DNA from: Polynucleobacter sp. UK-Gri1-W3
GTDB taxonomy: Bacteria > Pseudomonadota > Gammaproteobacteria > Burkholderiales > Burkholderiaceae
Length of the DNA: 64,000 nt
Direction: 5' to 3'
NCBI RefSeq assembly: GCF_018881595.1
Contig: NZ_JACVQA010000001.1
Span: forward strand, 185,625-249,624
The notes below the pieces were generated by a model. It saw only the letters and a list, made by a program, of their open reading frames with translations, had not been told where the DNA came from and did no database searches. Positions 26,895 through 35,540 of this stretch are shown in pieces. How positions within the stretch are numbered: position 1 is the stretch's first letter; each line of letters starts with the position of its first letter. The position numbers and the translations under genes were made by a program.

Positions 26895-27917
26895 TTAAGA
26901 TTCGATTTTAGGATCTCGCCCCATTAGCTTTTTAACAGCATCATGCGGCTTCAATTTTCCCGATAGCACTTCACCCATCATTGAAGTAATAGGCATCTCA
27001 ACTTCAAGACGTTTTGCCAAGTCACCGACTGCCTCTGCACAAAGTACGCCCTCGGCAACATGACCGAGACTTGCCAAAACCTCTGGCAATGATTTACCGG
27101 CAGCAAGCTCAAGCCCGACTCGACGATTGCGAGATAAGTCACCGGTAGCAGTCAAAATTAAATCCCCAACACCAGTTAAGCCCATACAAGTTTCAGATTT
27201 ACCGCCTGCGGCTTTCACAATGCGCATCATCTCTGCCAAGCCTCGGGTGAGGACTGCAGCGCGGGCATTAAGACCCAAGTCGAGACCATCACCAATACCC
27301 GCAGCAATTGCCAAGACATTTTTAATTGCTCCACCCAACTCAACGCCAATGAGGTCATCGCTTGAATAGATGCGCATATTGCCATGATGAAAAGCTGCCT
27401 GAACTGTCTCGCATAATTTTGCAGATTTGCTGGCTACTGTTAATGCACACGGCATTTCCATGCCAACCTCGCGCGCAAAACTTGGGCCAGACAAAGCGCC
27501 ATAGGAATGCGTTAGTCCGTGGGAATGAATTTTGCTTTCGCGCTCTACAACCTGATGTGGCAATAAAGCAGTATTAGGCTCTAAGCCTTTACATAGCCAA
27601 ATAATATTGAGTGGATGGTCAGCAATCCTTAAGGCCTGGGCGATAGTTTCTGAAAGTCCTGACATTGGCGTAGCAATGACCAACAAGTCATCACTAGAAA
27701 GTCGTTTGATGACAGTAGAAAAATCACCCTCAAACTTGAGCCCTTCAGGCAAATGAATACCAGAAAGATAAGCGCGGTTTTCACCGCTCTCCTGAAGATC
27801 TTCTAGCTGCTGCTTGCTACGCGACCATAAACAAACATCGCCCACTTGGAGATAGCGAGCGGCTTGTGCCGCCATCGCCGTTCCCCAAGCACCAGCACCA
27901 AGCAGTGTCACTTTCAT
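26895..27917 (-). CDS. gpsA: NAD(P)-dependent glycerol-3-phosphate dehydrogenase
   Basis: GpsA makes sn-glycerol-3-phosphate from dihydroxyacetone phosphate for phospholipids. The 340-residue protein starts with the Rossmann motif LLGAGAWGTAMA, has KGLEP and LSGPSFAREV blocks, catalytic Lys in GGAIKNVLAIAAGIGDGL, and the GLTGVGDLILT motif. It is last in the minus-strand run rhodanese-grxC-secB-gpsA, 24 bp after secB; the secB-gpsA pairing is common in proteobacteria. Confidence 0.97.
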   Translation of the reverse strand: MKVTLLGAGAWGTAMAAQAARYLQVGDVCLWSRSKQQLEDLQESGENRAYLSGIHLPEGLKFEGDFSTVIKRLSSDDLLVIATPMSGLSETIAQALRIADHPLNIIWLCKGLEPNTALLPHQVVERESKIHSHGLTHSYGALSGPSFAREVGMEMPCALTVASKSAKLCETVQAAFHHGNMRIYSSDDLIGVELGGAIKNVLAIAAGIGDGLDLGLNARAAVLTRGLAEMMRIVKAAGGKSETCMGLTGVGDLILTATGDLSRNRRVGLELAAGKSLPEVLASLGHVAEGVLCAEAVGDLAKRLEVEMPITSMMGEVLSGKLKPHDAVKKLMGRDPKIES

Positions 27918-27941
27918 GATCTGTGGGCTCGCTAGTTGAGC

Positions 27942-28454
27942 TTAGTGAGGCTTACTCTCTGATGCTGCGCCGTCCTTAGCAGCAGCTTCTTGTTGAGCTT
28001 GCATCAAACGGTGTTCGTACATACCGTGGAAATTAATCTCGTTCAAATGAATTGGCTGGAAGCCTGCACGACCAATAACGTCAGCAATATTTGAGCGTAA
28101 ATATGGATACAAAATTGTTGGGCAAGCAATACCCAGCATTGGATCAATTTGCTCAGCTGGAATATTGTTGAACTCAAAAATACCAGCTTGTTTTGCTTCA
28201 ACCAAGAACAATACTTTTGCATCTACCTTTGCAGTCACCGTAGAGCTCAAAGCTACTTCAAAGATTCCCTCACTTAAAGGAGCGACAGAAATATCGATCT
28301 CAACTTGTACTTGTGGCTCGGATGCTACCAATAAAATCTGTGGTGCATTTGGTTGTTCAAGCGACAAATCCTTAAGATAAATTCGCTGAATACGAAACCC
28401 AGGTTCTTTAGATTGTTCAGTGCTTGCTTGGGGTGCGGAGGATTGTTCAGTCAT
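27942..28454 (-). CDS. secB: Protein-export chaperone SecB
   Basis: SecB keeps precursors unfolded and passes them to SecA. The 170-residue protein has the SecB core ([19 protein letters not shown], then VEIDISV and the conserved [21 protein letters not shown]) with a short variable N-terminal part rich in Gln/Ser and an Ala-rich tail. It follows grxC by 19 bp. Confidence 0.97.
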   Translation of the reverse strand: MTEQSSAPQASTEQSKEPGFRIQRIYLKDLSLEQPNAPQILLVASEPQVQVEIDISVAPLSEGIFEVALSSTVTAKVDAKVLFLVEAKQAGIFEFNNIPAEQIDPMLGIACPTILYPYLRSNIADVIGRAGFQPIHLNEINFHGMYEHRLMQAQQEAAAKDGAASESKPH

Positions 28455-28473
28455 TGCTAACTTTCTTTCTTTA

Positions 28474-28728
28474 TTAAGCCAATAAAGGATCGAGCTGTCC
28501 AGCGCGATCCAATGCTACTAAGTCGTCATAGCCGCCAACATGCGTGTCCCCAATATAAATCTGGGGAACAGTGCGGCGACCAGTGCGTGTCATCATGATT
28601 TCACGTTGGGAGGGATCACGATCAATCAAAATCTTTTCTAAATTAGCAACGCCTTTTTTGATTAATAGCTTTTCAGCCATAACGCAATATGGGCAAACCT
28701 GAGTGCTATACATTGTTACTGAAGGCAT
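28474..28728 (-). CDS. grxC: Glutaredoxin 3
   Basis: An 84-residue dithiol glutaredoxin with the redox motif CPYC, the TVPQIYIG cis-proline segment and the GGYDDL glutathione-binding motif. It reduces disulfides using glutathione, made in this organism by gshA and gshB at 34.6-36.8 kb. It lies 10 bp after the rhodanese gene. Confidence 0.96.
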   Translation of the reverse strand: MPSVTMYSTQVCPYCVMAEKLLIKKGVANLEKILIDRDPSQREIMMTRTGRRTVPQIYIGDTHVGGYDDLVALDRAGQLDPLLA

Positions 28729-28738
28729 GAATTTTTCC

Positions 28739-29155
28739 TTACTTCACTAATGGAAGGGCTGCTGCTTTCCAGGCTTGAACACCGCCATCTAAGGCGCCTA
28801 CTTCAGCAAAACCCAGTTTTTGGACTTCGGCTAGGAGTTTGCGTGATTGGGCGCCAGTTTCACAAACCAGTACTACAGGGTGCTTGCGATCAATCTTCAG
28901 CTTTTCGATGGCTGCAGTTAAGCCCGCAGCATTGGTAAACTTGGCACCAGGCAGATGCCCTGCTTTAAAGGCCTCTTCCGAACGCAAATCCAACACATGC
29001 GCTTTGCGTCGATTAATCCAAATTGTCGCTTCCGTAGGCGACAAGCCTTTTCCGCCAATAAGCGTAGATAATGTGGGTAGGAAAAGCGCTATGCCTGAAA
29101 CCAGTAGGAGGGCAATAAGCGCTAAATTATCAATTTGCGTGAGAAAGTTCATCAC
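28739..29155 (-). CDS. Membrane-anchored rhodanese-like sulfurtransferase
   Basis: A 138-residue protein with one N-terminal transmembrane helix (about 11-30) and a rhodanese domain with DLRSEEAFKAGHLPGA and the active-site loop CETGAQS, whose Cys would carry persulfide. It resembles YibN, located before grxC and secB in many proteobacteria. The physiological sulfur acceptor is unknown. Confidence 0.9.
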   Translation of the reverse strand: MMNFLTQIDNLALIALLLVSGIALFLPTLSTLIGGKGLSPTEATIWINRRKAHVLDLRSEEAFKAGHLPGAKFTNAAGLTAAIEKLKIDRKHPVVLVCETGAQSRKLLAEVQKLGFAEVGALDGGVQAWKAAALPLVK

Positions 29156-29174
29156 CGGATTATAGAATGGCTCT

Positions 29175-29864
29175 ATGAAACAACTTGTCCTTATTCGTCA
29201 TGGCGAATCCGCCTGGAACCTTGAAAACCGCTTTACCGGCTGGGCGGACGTTGACTTAACCCCCAAAGGTGTAGAACAGGCCCTAGCCGCAGGTGAAAAC
29301 CTCAAAAAAGCCGGATATGAATTCGATATCGCCTATACCTCTGTTTTGAGGCGCGCCATTCGCACCCTCTGGCATGTTCAAGACGCTATGGATTTAATGT
29401 GGCTTCCAGTGGTCCACAGTTGGCGCCTCAATGAGCGTCACTATGGAGCGCTTACCGGCCTCAACAAAGCAGAAACAGCAACAAAGTATGGCGACGAGCA
29501 AGTTCACATTTGGCGTCGTTCATATGATGTGCGCCCTCCGCTACTTGAGCAAGATGATGAACGTCATCCTAAGAATGATTCACGCTACTCAAAATTAAAC
29601 CCCTCTGATATTCCATTGGGCGAATGCCTTAAAGACAACGTTGAGCGTGTGTTGCCCTTGTGGAATGAATCTATTGCTCCTGCCCTGAAAGCCGGCAAAC
29701 GTGTTTTGCTTGTTGCGCATGGCAACAGCATCCGCTCTTTAATTAAATATTTAGATCAAATGTCTGATGAAGCCATCATGGAAGTAAACGTCCCAAATGG
29801 TATTCCTCTTGTATATGAGCTAGATGACAACCTCAAACCCATTCAACACTTTTATTTGGATTAA
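29175..29864 (+). CDS. gpmA: 2,3-bisphosphoglycerate-dependent phosphoglycerate mutase
   Basis: GpmA interconverts 3- and 2-phosphoglycerate in glycolysis and gluconeogenesis. The 229-residue protein has the phosphohistidine motif [10 protein letters not shown], the substrate loop [13 protein letters not shown], the ERHYGAL region with catalytic Glu, and the second histidine in [10 protein letters not shown]. It starts 19 bp from the divergent rhodanese gene and precedes ctpA by 12 bp. Confidence 0.97.
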   Translation: MKQLVLIRHGESAWNLENRFTGWADVDLTPKGVEQALAAGENLKKAGYEFDIAYTSVLRRAIRTLWHVQDAMDLMWLPVVHSWRLNERHYGALTGLNKAETATKYGDEQVHIWRRSYDVRPPLLEQDDERHPKNDSRYSKLNPSDIPLGECLKDNVERVLPLWNESIAPALKAGKRVLLVAHGNSIRSLIKYLDQMSDEAIMEVNVPNGIPLVYELDDNLKPIQHFYLD

Positions 29865-29876
29865 AGCAAAAAAGAT

Positions 29877-31310
29877 ATGCGTCAATTTCTAAAGAACTTT
29901 GCCCTGATAGCCGTTGGTCTTATCGCCGGTGTAGCAGCTACGATTCAGCTCTCTGCGACCGCCCAGCAAGGCACTCAGCTACCCCTAGATGAGCTTCGCA
30001 CGCTATCGAATGTCTTTGCCCAAATTAAGCGCGAATACGTTGAGCCTATTGAAGACAAGCAACTATTAACGGATGCTGTTAAAGGAATGGTCAGTAGTCT
30101 TGATCCTCATTCCACTTTCTTAGACAAAAAAGATTTTGCAGAAATGCAAGAGATGACCTCTGGAAAGTTTGCTGGTCTCGGAATAGAAATTACTTCTGAA
30201 GATGGGGTAGTTAAGGTTTTAAATCCAATTGAAGATAGCCCAGCAGCACGAGCAGGACTTCAAGCTGGAGACCTCATTACACGCCTTGATGATAAACCTG
30301 TACGCGGTATGTCTCTAGACAAAGCTGTGCGGACTATGCGCGGCGAACCTGGAACCAAAATTACTTTGACGGTATTTCGTAAGAGTGAGGAGCGTAGCTT
30401 TCCGGTCACAATCACTCGCGCAGAGATTAAAGTTCAGTCAGTCAAAACAAAAATTTTGGATAACGATATTGCTTGGGTACGCATCACAAGCTTTCAAGAG
30501 CGTACCGTTCCAGATCTTGCCAAGAAATTAACTGATATTGCCAATCAAGATCCAAAACTCAAAGGCATCATTCTTGATCTACGCAACAATGGCGGCGGTC
30601 TATTACAAGGAGCTGTGGGTGTGGCTGCAGCATTCTTGCCTGCTGACGCAGTCATTGTCTCTACTAAAGGCCAGTCCCCAGATTCAAAACAGGTATTTAA
30701 TGCAACGCCAGCGATGTATCGCCTAAATGAGTCTGGCGACCCTTTGGCAGGTGTTCCAGCGATATTTAAGAAATTGCCTATGGTGGTCTTGGTAAACGCT
30801 TATTCCGCCTCAGCCTCCGAGATTGTGGCTGGCGCACTCCAGGACTATAAACGCGCAACCATTATTGGAAAAACGACCTTTGGTAAGGGCTCTGTCCAAA
30901 CCGTTCGCCCCCTGACCAATGATTCAGCGCTGAAGATTACTACCGCCTATTACTACACCCCAAGTGGCAAGTCGATTCAGGCTTTTGGTGTGAAACCAGA
31001 TATTCCAGTAGATCAAAACAGAGATGGTGATCCAGATGATGTATTAATCACTCGTGAGATTGATAGCGAAAAACATCTCCGCAATAAGCAGTCTGCCGAA
31101 GATAAGTTGATTAAAGATCGGGAACAACGTCGCATCGAAGAGTTACAGCGCATTGAAGAAAAAAATGCCAAGAAGACTCCTGAGGAAAAAGAGAAAGAGA
31201 AAAATAAGAAGCCTACTGAACTGGGTAGTGCAGATGACTTCATGCTTTCTCAAGCGGTGGCCTTTATTAATGGACAGCCCGTAAAGCGCTCTGCATCTAA
31301 GCTCGAATAA
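29877..31310 (+). CDS. ctpA: Carboxy-terminal processing protease (S41 family)
   Basis: A 477-residue periplasmic serine protease. A signal anchor (about 8-24) precedes the N-terminal helix region, a PDZ domain (about 95-170, GLGIEI and AGLQAGDLI) and the S41 protease core with the Ser312/Lys337 dyad in NAYSASASE and TTFGKGSVQ. The C-terminal part is a highly charged Lys/Glu-rich stretch (about 400-447). Such enzymes trim C-termini of cell-envelope proteins and murein hydrolases. It lies between gpmA and moeB, probably in one operon. Confidence 0.94.
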   Translation: MRQFLKNFALIAVGLIAGVAATIQLSATAQQGTQLPLDELRTLSNVFAQIKREYVEPIEDKQLLTDAVKGMVSSLDPHSTFLDKKDFAEMQEMTSGKFAGLGIEITSEDGVVKVLNPIEDSPAARAGLQAGDLITRLDDKPVRGMSLDKAVRTMRGEPGTKITLTVFRKSEERSFPVTITRAEIKVQSVKTKILDNDIAWVRITSFQERTVPDLAKKLTDIANQDPKLKGIILDLRNNGGGLLQGAVGVAAAFLPADAVIVSTKGQSPDSKQVFNATPAMYRLNESGDPLAGVPAIFKKLPMVVLVNAYSASASEIVAGALQDYKRATIIGKTTFGKGSVQTVRPLTNDSALKITTAYYYTPSGKSIQAFGVKPDIPVDQNRDGDPDDVLITREIDSEKHLRNKQSAEDKLIKDREQRRIEELQRIEEKNAKKTPEEKEKEKNKKPTELGSADDFMLSQAVAFINGQPVKRSASKLE

Positions 31311-31333
31311 CTTTATATCCTCACGGCCGGCAA

Positions 31334-32086
31334 ATGAATGATGAGCAGTTACTTCGATACTCTAGGCACTTGTTGCTTGAAGAAATCGATGTTGCTGGCC
31401 AAGAAAGGCTTCTTAACTCTCATGTACTGGTTATCGGTGCAGGAGGCTTAGGCAGTGCTGCCGCGCCCTATTTGGCTGCCGCAGGTGTGAGCCACATTAC
31501 CTTAGTCGATCATGACGAAGTTGAGCTTACTAATTTGCAGCGCCAAATCATGCATACCGAGAGCAGCATAGGTAAAAGTAAAGTGAGCTCCGGAAAAGAG
31601 TTTTTGCAACACCTCAATTCAACTATTCAAATTGAAACTATTCAAGCCAAAGCTACTGATTCATTACTAGATGAATTGCTTCCAAGTGTTGATGTTGTTT
31701 TAGATTGCACGGATAACTTCTCAACCAGACACCTCATTAATGCCGCCTGCGTGAAACATAGGGCTCCATTGGTTTCGGGATCGGCGCTCAAGTTCGATGG
31801 TCAAGTCAGCGTCTTCGACCCCCGTAATTCCAACTCCCCATGCTATGCCTGTATCTTTTCTCCAGACGAGCAGTTTGAAGAGGTCAGTTGCTCCAGTATG
31901 GGCATCTTCTCACCATTAGTGGGCATCATTGGAGCCATGCAAGCGGCTCAAGCGCTACAAGTATTGATTGGTTTTGGGGAACCCCTCGTCGGGCGCATGT
32001 TACTTTGGAATGGTCGCACCACCCAAATTGATGAGATCCGTATAAGCCGAAATCCTGAGTGCTCAGTGTGTGGATCCTCACACTGA
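31334..32086 (+). CDS. moeB: MoeB/ThiF family adenylyltransferase
   Basis: The E1-like enzyme activates the C-terminus of a small sulfur-carrier protein (MoaD for molybdopterin or ThiS for thiamine). The 250-residue protein has the nucleotide-binding GAGGLGSAAAPYLAAAGV, the DHDEVELTNLQRQ segment, catalytic Asp in DCTDNFSTR, and zinc cysteine pairs CYAC and CSVC near the end. It has no rhodanese domain, so it cannot donate sulfur itself. Which pathway it serves cannot be told from context. A seven-pair hairpin (32064-32085) overlaps its stop but lacks a T run. Confidence 0.9.
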   Translation: MNDEQLLRYSRHLLLEEIDVAGQERLLNSHVLVIGAGGLGSAAAPYLAAAGVSHITLVDHDEVELTNLQRQIMHTESSIGKSKVSSGKEFLQHLNSTIQIETIQAKATDSLLDELLPSVDVVLDCTDNFSTRHLINAACVKHRAPLVSGSALKFDGQVSVFDPRNSNSPCYACIFSPDEQFEEVSCSSMGIFSPLVGIIGAMQAAQALQVLIGFGEPLVGRMLLWNGRTTQIDEIRISRNPECSVCGSSH

Positions 32087-32101
32087 CAATGCACCGGGTA
32101 T

Positions 32102-33853
32102 TTAAGACAGTAATCGTTCCAAAGCCTTTGCCTGCTCTTCAGGCTCATAAGCCCTAAGCACTCTGGCAACCCTTGCTTTAAGCAGCCCGACATTTGCTCT
32201 TAAGATCTCGCGCTTTACCAGCAATAGTTGGCTAAAGTGCATCGAGAAGTCAGTCAAACCTAAGGCAAGCAATAACTTTGTTAACGCAGGATCACCTGCC
32301 ATCTCGCCACATACAGCTACAGGCACATTTGCACGTTTAGCTTGCTCAATAATATTAGCCAGCAAGTTCAAGATGGCTGGGTGTAGCGGATCATATAAGT
32401 GCGCCACTGCATGATCTGCTCGATCAATTGCCAGTGTGTACTGAATTAAGTCATTCGTGCCAATAGATAGAAAATCAAATCGATTGATAAATAAAGGCAA
32501 TACCAAAGCAGCGGCCGGAATTTCAATCATGGCACCAACTTGAATATTGGGATTAAATGCTTTGCCACGCTGATGTAGTTGTTGCTTTGCTTTTTCAATC
32601 AACCTAAAAGTTTCATCGATTTCTTTAGCATGCGCCAACATTGGAATCATGATGCGCGCCTGACCATGGGCTGATGCACGCAATATTGCCCTTAGCTGAG
32701 TCAAAAAGATTTCAGGCTCTGTTAACGACCAGCGAATGGCCCGCAAACCAAGGGGAGACGTACCCGTCTGCGAAATGTCACCGCCGCCACCTAGTGCCTT
32801 ATCTGCGCCAACATCAATTGTTCTGATATTTACCGGCAAGCCATGCATTAAATCGACGACACGACGATATTCTTGATACTGCTGCTCTTCATCCGGTAAA
32901 GCCTGCTTGCGATCCATGAATAAAAATTCGGAGCGGAATAAGCCAACCCCTACGGCCCCTAACTTCACTGCCTGTATTGCATCTTCTGGTAATTCAATGT
33001 TGGCAAATAGTTCAATTTCAACGCGGTCAGCTGTTTCGGTTTTTGCATGCTTTAACTGTTGAAGTTTGCGCGCTTCTTTCAAGACTTGAGTTTGCAGTTT
33101 TCGGTATTCAGATAGCAACTGCTCGTCAGGAGCTACGACTACAACCCCTCGCTCGCCATCCAATACTAGCCAGTCTCCATGACGAATCATTTCACTAGCA
33201 TGTCGCACACCCACTACCGCAGGAATCTCCATACTACGAGCCACAATGGCGGTATGAGAGGTCTTGCCCCCTAGGTCAGTTACAAAACCAGTAAAGGCAT
33301 GCTCTTTAAAACGGAGCATGTCATGCGGTGCAATGTCATGGGCGACGATGATGGATTCAACCCCGACATCACTCACGGGTAAAAAATCTGAATCGTTTAA
33401 AGGATCTTTTTTCTGCGCATTTAATGCCTTAATGACACGTTCAGCAACCTGCCGAATATCATTGGCACGCTCTTTTAAATAGGCATCCTCAATATCTGCA
33501 AACTGCTCTAAAAGATCATTGAGTTCAGTTGTTAATGCCCAAGCAGCATTTAATCGTTGTGTACGGATTAATTTAATAGGCTTTTCAGCCAAAGCAGGGT
33601 CAGCCAATATCATGCCGTGCACGTCCAAGAAAGCTGCCATCTCTTGTGGAGCATCCTTAGGCAACCCTTGGCGCAGTTGCTCAAGCTCTATGCGAACCTG
33701 ATCAAAAGCATCCAGCAACTTTTGGGCCTCAGCCTCTTCTTTTCCGGGCTCAACCAGATGGTGACTCACTTCTAATGCTGCGCGAGAAATCAGTACCGCC
33801 TTGCCAATGGCAATGCCTTTCGATACCGGAATTCCGTGCAATGCAAAAGTCAC
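32102..33853 (-). CDS. ptsI: PTS enzyme I (phosphoenolpyruvate-protein phosphotransferase)
   Basis: Enzyme I takes phosphate from PEP and gives it to HPr. The 583-residue protein has the phosphohistidine motif GGKTSHTAIVAR (about residue 196-207), the PEP-binding barrel with GVGLFRSEFLFM, RTIDVGADKAL, and the C-terminal active-site block VAVCGEMAGDP. It follows ptsH by 5 bp in the gshA-gshB-EIIA(Man)-ptsH-ptsI run. No sugar-specific EIIB/EIIC gene is here, so its outputs are probably EIIA(Man) and EIIA-Ntr. Confidence 0.96.
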   Translation of the reverse strand: MTFALHGIPVSKGIAIGKAVLISRAALEVSHHLVEPGKEEAEAQKLLDAFDQVRIELEQLRQGLPKDAPQEMAAFLDVHGMILADPALAEKPIKLIRTQRLNAAWALTTELNDLLEQFADIEDAYLKERANDIRQVAERVIKALNAQKKDPLNDSDFLPVSDVGVESIIVAHDIAPHDMLRFKEHAFTGFVTDLGGKTSHTAIVARSMEIPAVVGVRHASEMIRHGDWLVLDGERGVVVVAPDEQLLSEYRKLQTQVLKEARKLQQLKHAKTETADRVEIELFANIELPEDAIQAVKLGAVGVGLFRSEFLFMDRKQALPDEEQQYQEYRRVVDLMHGLPVNIRTIDVGADKALGGGGDISQTGTSPLGLRAIRWSLTEPEIFLTQLRAILRASAHGQARIMIPMLAHAKEIDETFRLIEKAKQQLHQRGKAFNPNIQVGAMIEIPAAALVLPLFINRFDFLSIGTNDLIQYTLAIDRADHAVAHLYDPLHPAILNLLANIIEQAKRANVPVAVCGEMAGDPALTKLLLALGLTDFSMHFSQLLLVKREILRANVGLLKARVARVLRAYEPEEQAKALERLLS

Positions 33854-33858
33854 CCTAT

Positions 33859-34128
33859 TTACTCGCCTTCACCAAAGCGGTCATGAATTAATGCAGTCAA
33901 TGCCTGCATTGCTTCATCAGCCTTCTCACCAACCGTTTCGAGCGTTACAGTACTGCCCATTCCCGCCGCTAACATCATCACACCCATAATGCTCTTGGCA
34001 TTAATTTGACGCCCATTACGTGACAAAAGTATTTCACAGGGAAATTGAGCGGCTAATTGAGAAAGCTTTGCTGATGCACGAGCATGCAAACCTAATTTAT
34101 TAATGATTTCGATTTCTGCGGAAGGCAT
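33859..34128 (-). CDS. ptsH: Phosphocarrier protein HPr
   Basis: The 89-residue HPr has the active histidine His15 in LGLHARAS and Ser46 in NAKSIMGVMML, the target of HPr kinase. Since hprK is also in this window, both PEP-driven and ATP-driven phosphorylation are possible. It lies between the EIIA(Man) gene (17 bp) and ptsI (5 bp). Confidence 0.97.
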   Translation of the reverse strand: MPSAEIEIINKLGLHARASAKLSQLAAQFPCEILLSRNGRQINAKSIMGVMMLAAGMGSTVTLETVGEKADEAMQALTALIHDRFGEGE

Positions 34129-34145
34129 AGTGTGTTGGCCCTTAT

Positions 34146-34568
34146 TTATTCTTGATTTACTTTGCTACCTAAACGCAAAATTCCATGCTGTCCGCCGGCA
34201 AGCACTTTTTGCGCCAACTCCTCAAGACCTTCTCCGCGATGAGAAATACAGCGCATCAGCATTGGAATGTTTAATCCCGCCAGCACAATGACAGGCGCAT
34301 TTAATCCCGATAAAGGACCGAGGGCTTCTAACTTAGAAGCAACATTGGCTGGGGTTGCACCCATCACATCGGTCAAAATAAGCACCCCATTGCCAGTATT
34401 CACGCCATAAGCAGCCTTGAGCACTCGATCAAAACTTGCCTTGGTATCTTCATGAGGGGGGATGTCAACTGCCCGGACCCGCTCAGGCAATACGCCAAAT
34501 GTATGCTCAGCAAACCCTAGCATTGCGCTAGCAACTGGTGTGTGTGCAACGATGATAATTCCAACCAT
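34146..34568 (-). CDS. PTS EIIA component, mannose family
   Basis: A 140-residue EIIA(Man) domain from the ATG at 34568 (MVGIIIVAHTPVASAML), 2 bp after gshB; in-frame codons further upstream are inside gshB. The phosphorylatable histidine is His9. The LTDVMGATPANVA segment is typical of the family. There is no EIIB, EIIC or EIID partner nearby, so it most likely acts as a regulator, as for the single EIIA(Man) in other beta-proteobacteria. Confidence 0.92.
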   Translation of the reverse strand: MVGIIIVAHTPVASAMLGFAEHTFGVLPERVRAVDIPPHEDTKASFDRVLKAAYGVNTGNGVLILTDVMGATPANVASKLEALGPLSGLNAPVIVLAGLNIPMLMRCISHRGEGLEELAQKVLAGGQHGILRLGSKVNQE

Positions 34569-34570
34569 TT

Positions 34571-35512
34571 TTACGCTAATGCTTTCTCTAGTGCTTCCAA
34601 CCAAAATTGCGGGACATTAAAGTCAGTTTGATTAGTGATTTCTACAAAACAAGTTGGGCTCGTTACATTAATTTCCGTAAGGTAGCCGCCGATTAAATCT
34701 AATCCAACCAAGAATAATCCACGCTGATTTAAAACGGGGGCTAATTGTTCAGCAACCTTTTTTTCAGTCTCGGTTAATGGCATGGCGACCCCTTTGCCAC
34801 CTGCAGCTAAATTGCCCCGAATTTCACTTCCCTGAGGAATGCGGGCCAGCGCAAATGGCACCACTTCTCCGCCAATTAAAAGCACCCGCTTATCGCCTAG
34901 GGCGATTTCTGGAAGAAAACGTTGAACCATAAGAGTTCTTGCGCCGTTCTCGCCAAGCGTTTCCACAATACTCGCAAGATTAAGGCCGTCAGCGCCAACT
35001 CTAAACACCCCCATGCCGCCCATGCCATCAAGAGGTTTGATCACAATATCGTGATGAGCTTGATGGAAAAGCTCTACTGCGGCTAATTCACGTGTGACCA
35101 AGGTTGGGGGAATAAGCTCTGGGAATTCGGTAATAGATAGTTTTTCTGAATGATCGCGAACAGCACTTGGCTCGTTAAATACTTTTGCACCCTGACGAAC
35201 TGCCGCAGATAGCAACCAAGTGGTATTGAGATACTCAATATCAAATGGGGGATCCGTACGCATCAAGACCGCAGAAAAAGACTTCAGCGGTCGAGATTCA
35301 ACATCACCCAACTCAAACCAACTTGTTGAGCTCGCTTTCATTACCAAAGACTGGCAATCAGCGACTACAAGATCATCTCTCCATAAAACATTTTTGCTTT
35401 GGCAAAACCACAAACGATGTCCGGCATCCTGGGCAACTCGCATCATTGCATACGTGGAGTCTTTTTGAATCTTGAAGGACTCGAGAGGATCTGCAATAAA
35501 AAGAAGGTCCAT
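34571..35512 (-). CDS. gshB: Glutathione synthetase
   Basis: GshB joins gamma-glutamylcysteine and glycine. The 313-residue ATP-grasp enzyme shows RTDPPFDIEYLNTTWLL, the ATP-grasp segment VIKPLDGMGGMGVFR, DKRVLLIGGEVVPFALAR, and LFLVGLDLIGGYLTEINVTSPT. It follows gshA by 28 bp, so both steps of glutathione synthesis are cotranscribed with the PTS genes. Confidence 0.97.
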   Translation of the reverse strand: MDLLFIADPLESFKIQKDSTYAMMRVAQDAGHRLWFCQSKNVLWRDDLVVADCQSLVMKASSTSWFELGDVESRPLKSFSAVLMRTDPPFDIEYLNTTWLLSAAVRQGAKVFNEPSAVRDHSEKLSITEFPELIPPTLVTRELAAVELFHQAHHDIVIKPLDGMGGMGVFRVGADGLNLASIVETLGENGARTLMVQRFLPEIALGDKRVLLIGGEVVPFALARIPQGSEIRGNLAAGGKGVAMPLTETEKKVAEQLAPVLNQRGLFLVGLDLIGGYLTEINVTSPTCFVEITNQTDFNVPQFWLEALEKALA

Positions 35513-35540
35513 TTTTTCTATTGAGAGATTAGTAATTTAT

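Noticed and set aside
32064-32085. The hairpin at the moeB stop as a terminator.
   Set aside because: The stem is perfect, but there is no T run in either direction, and it lies in the coding end.
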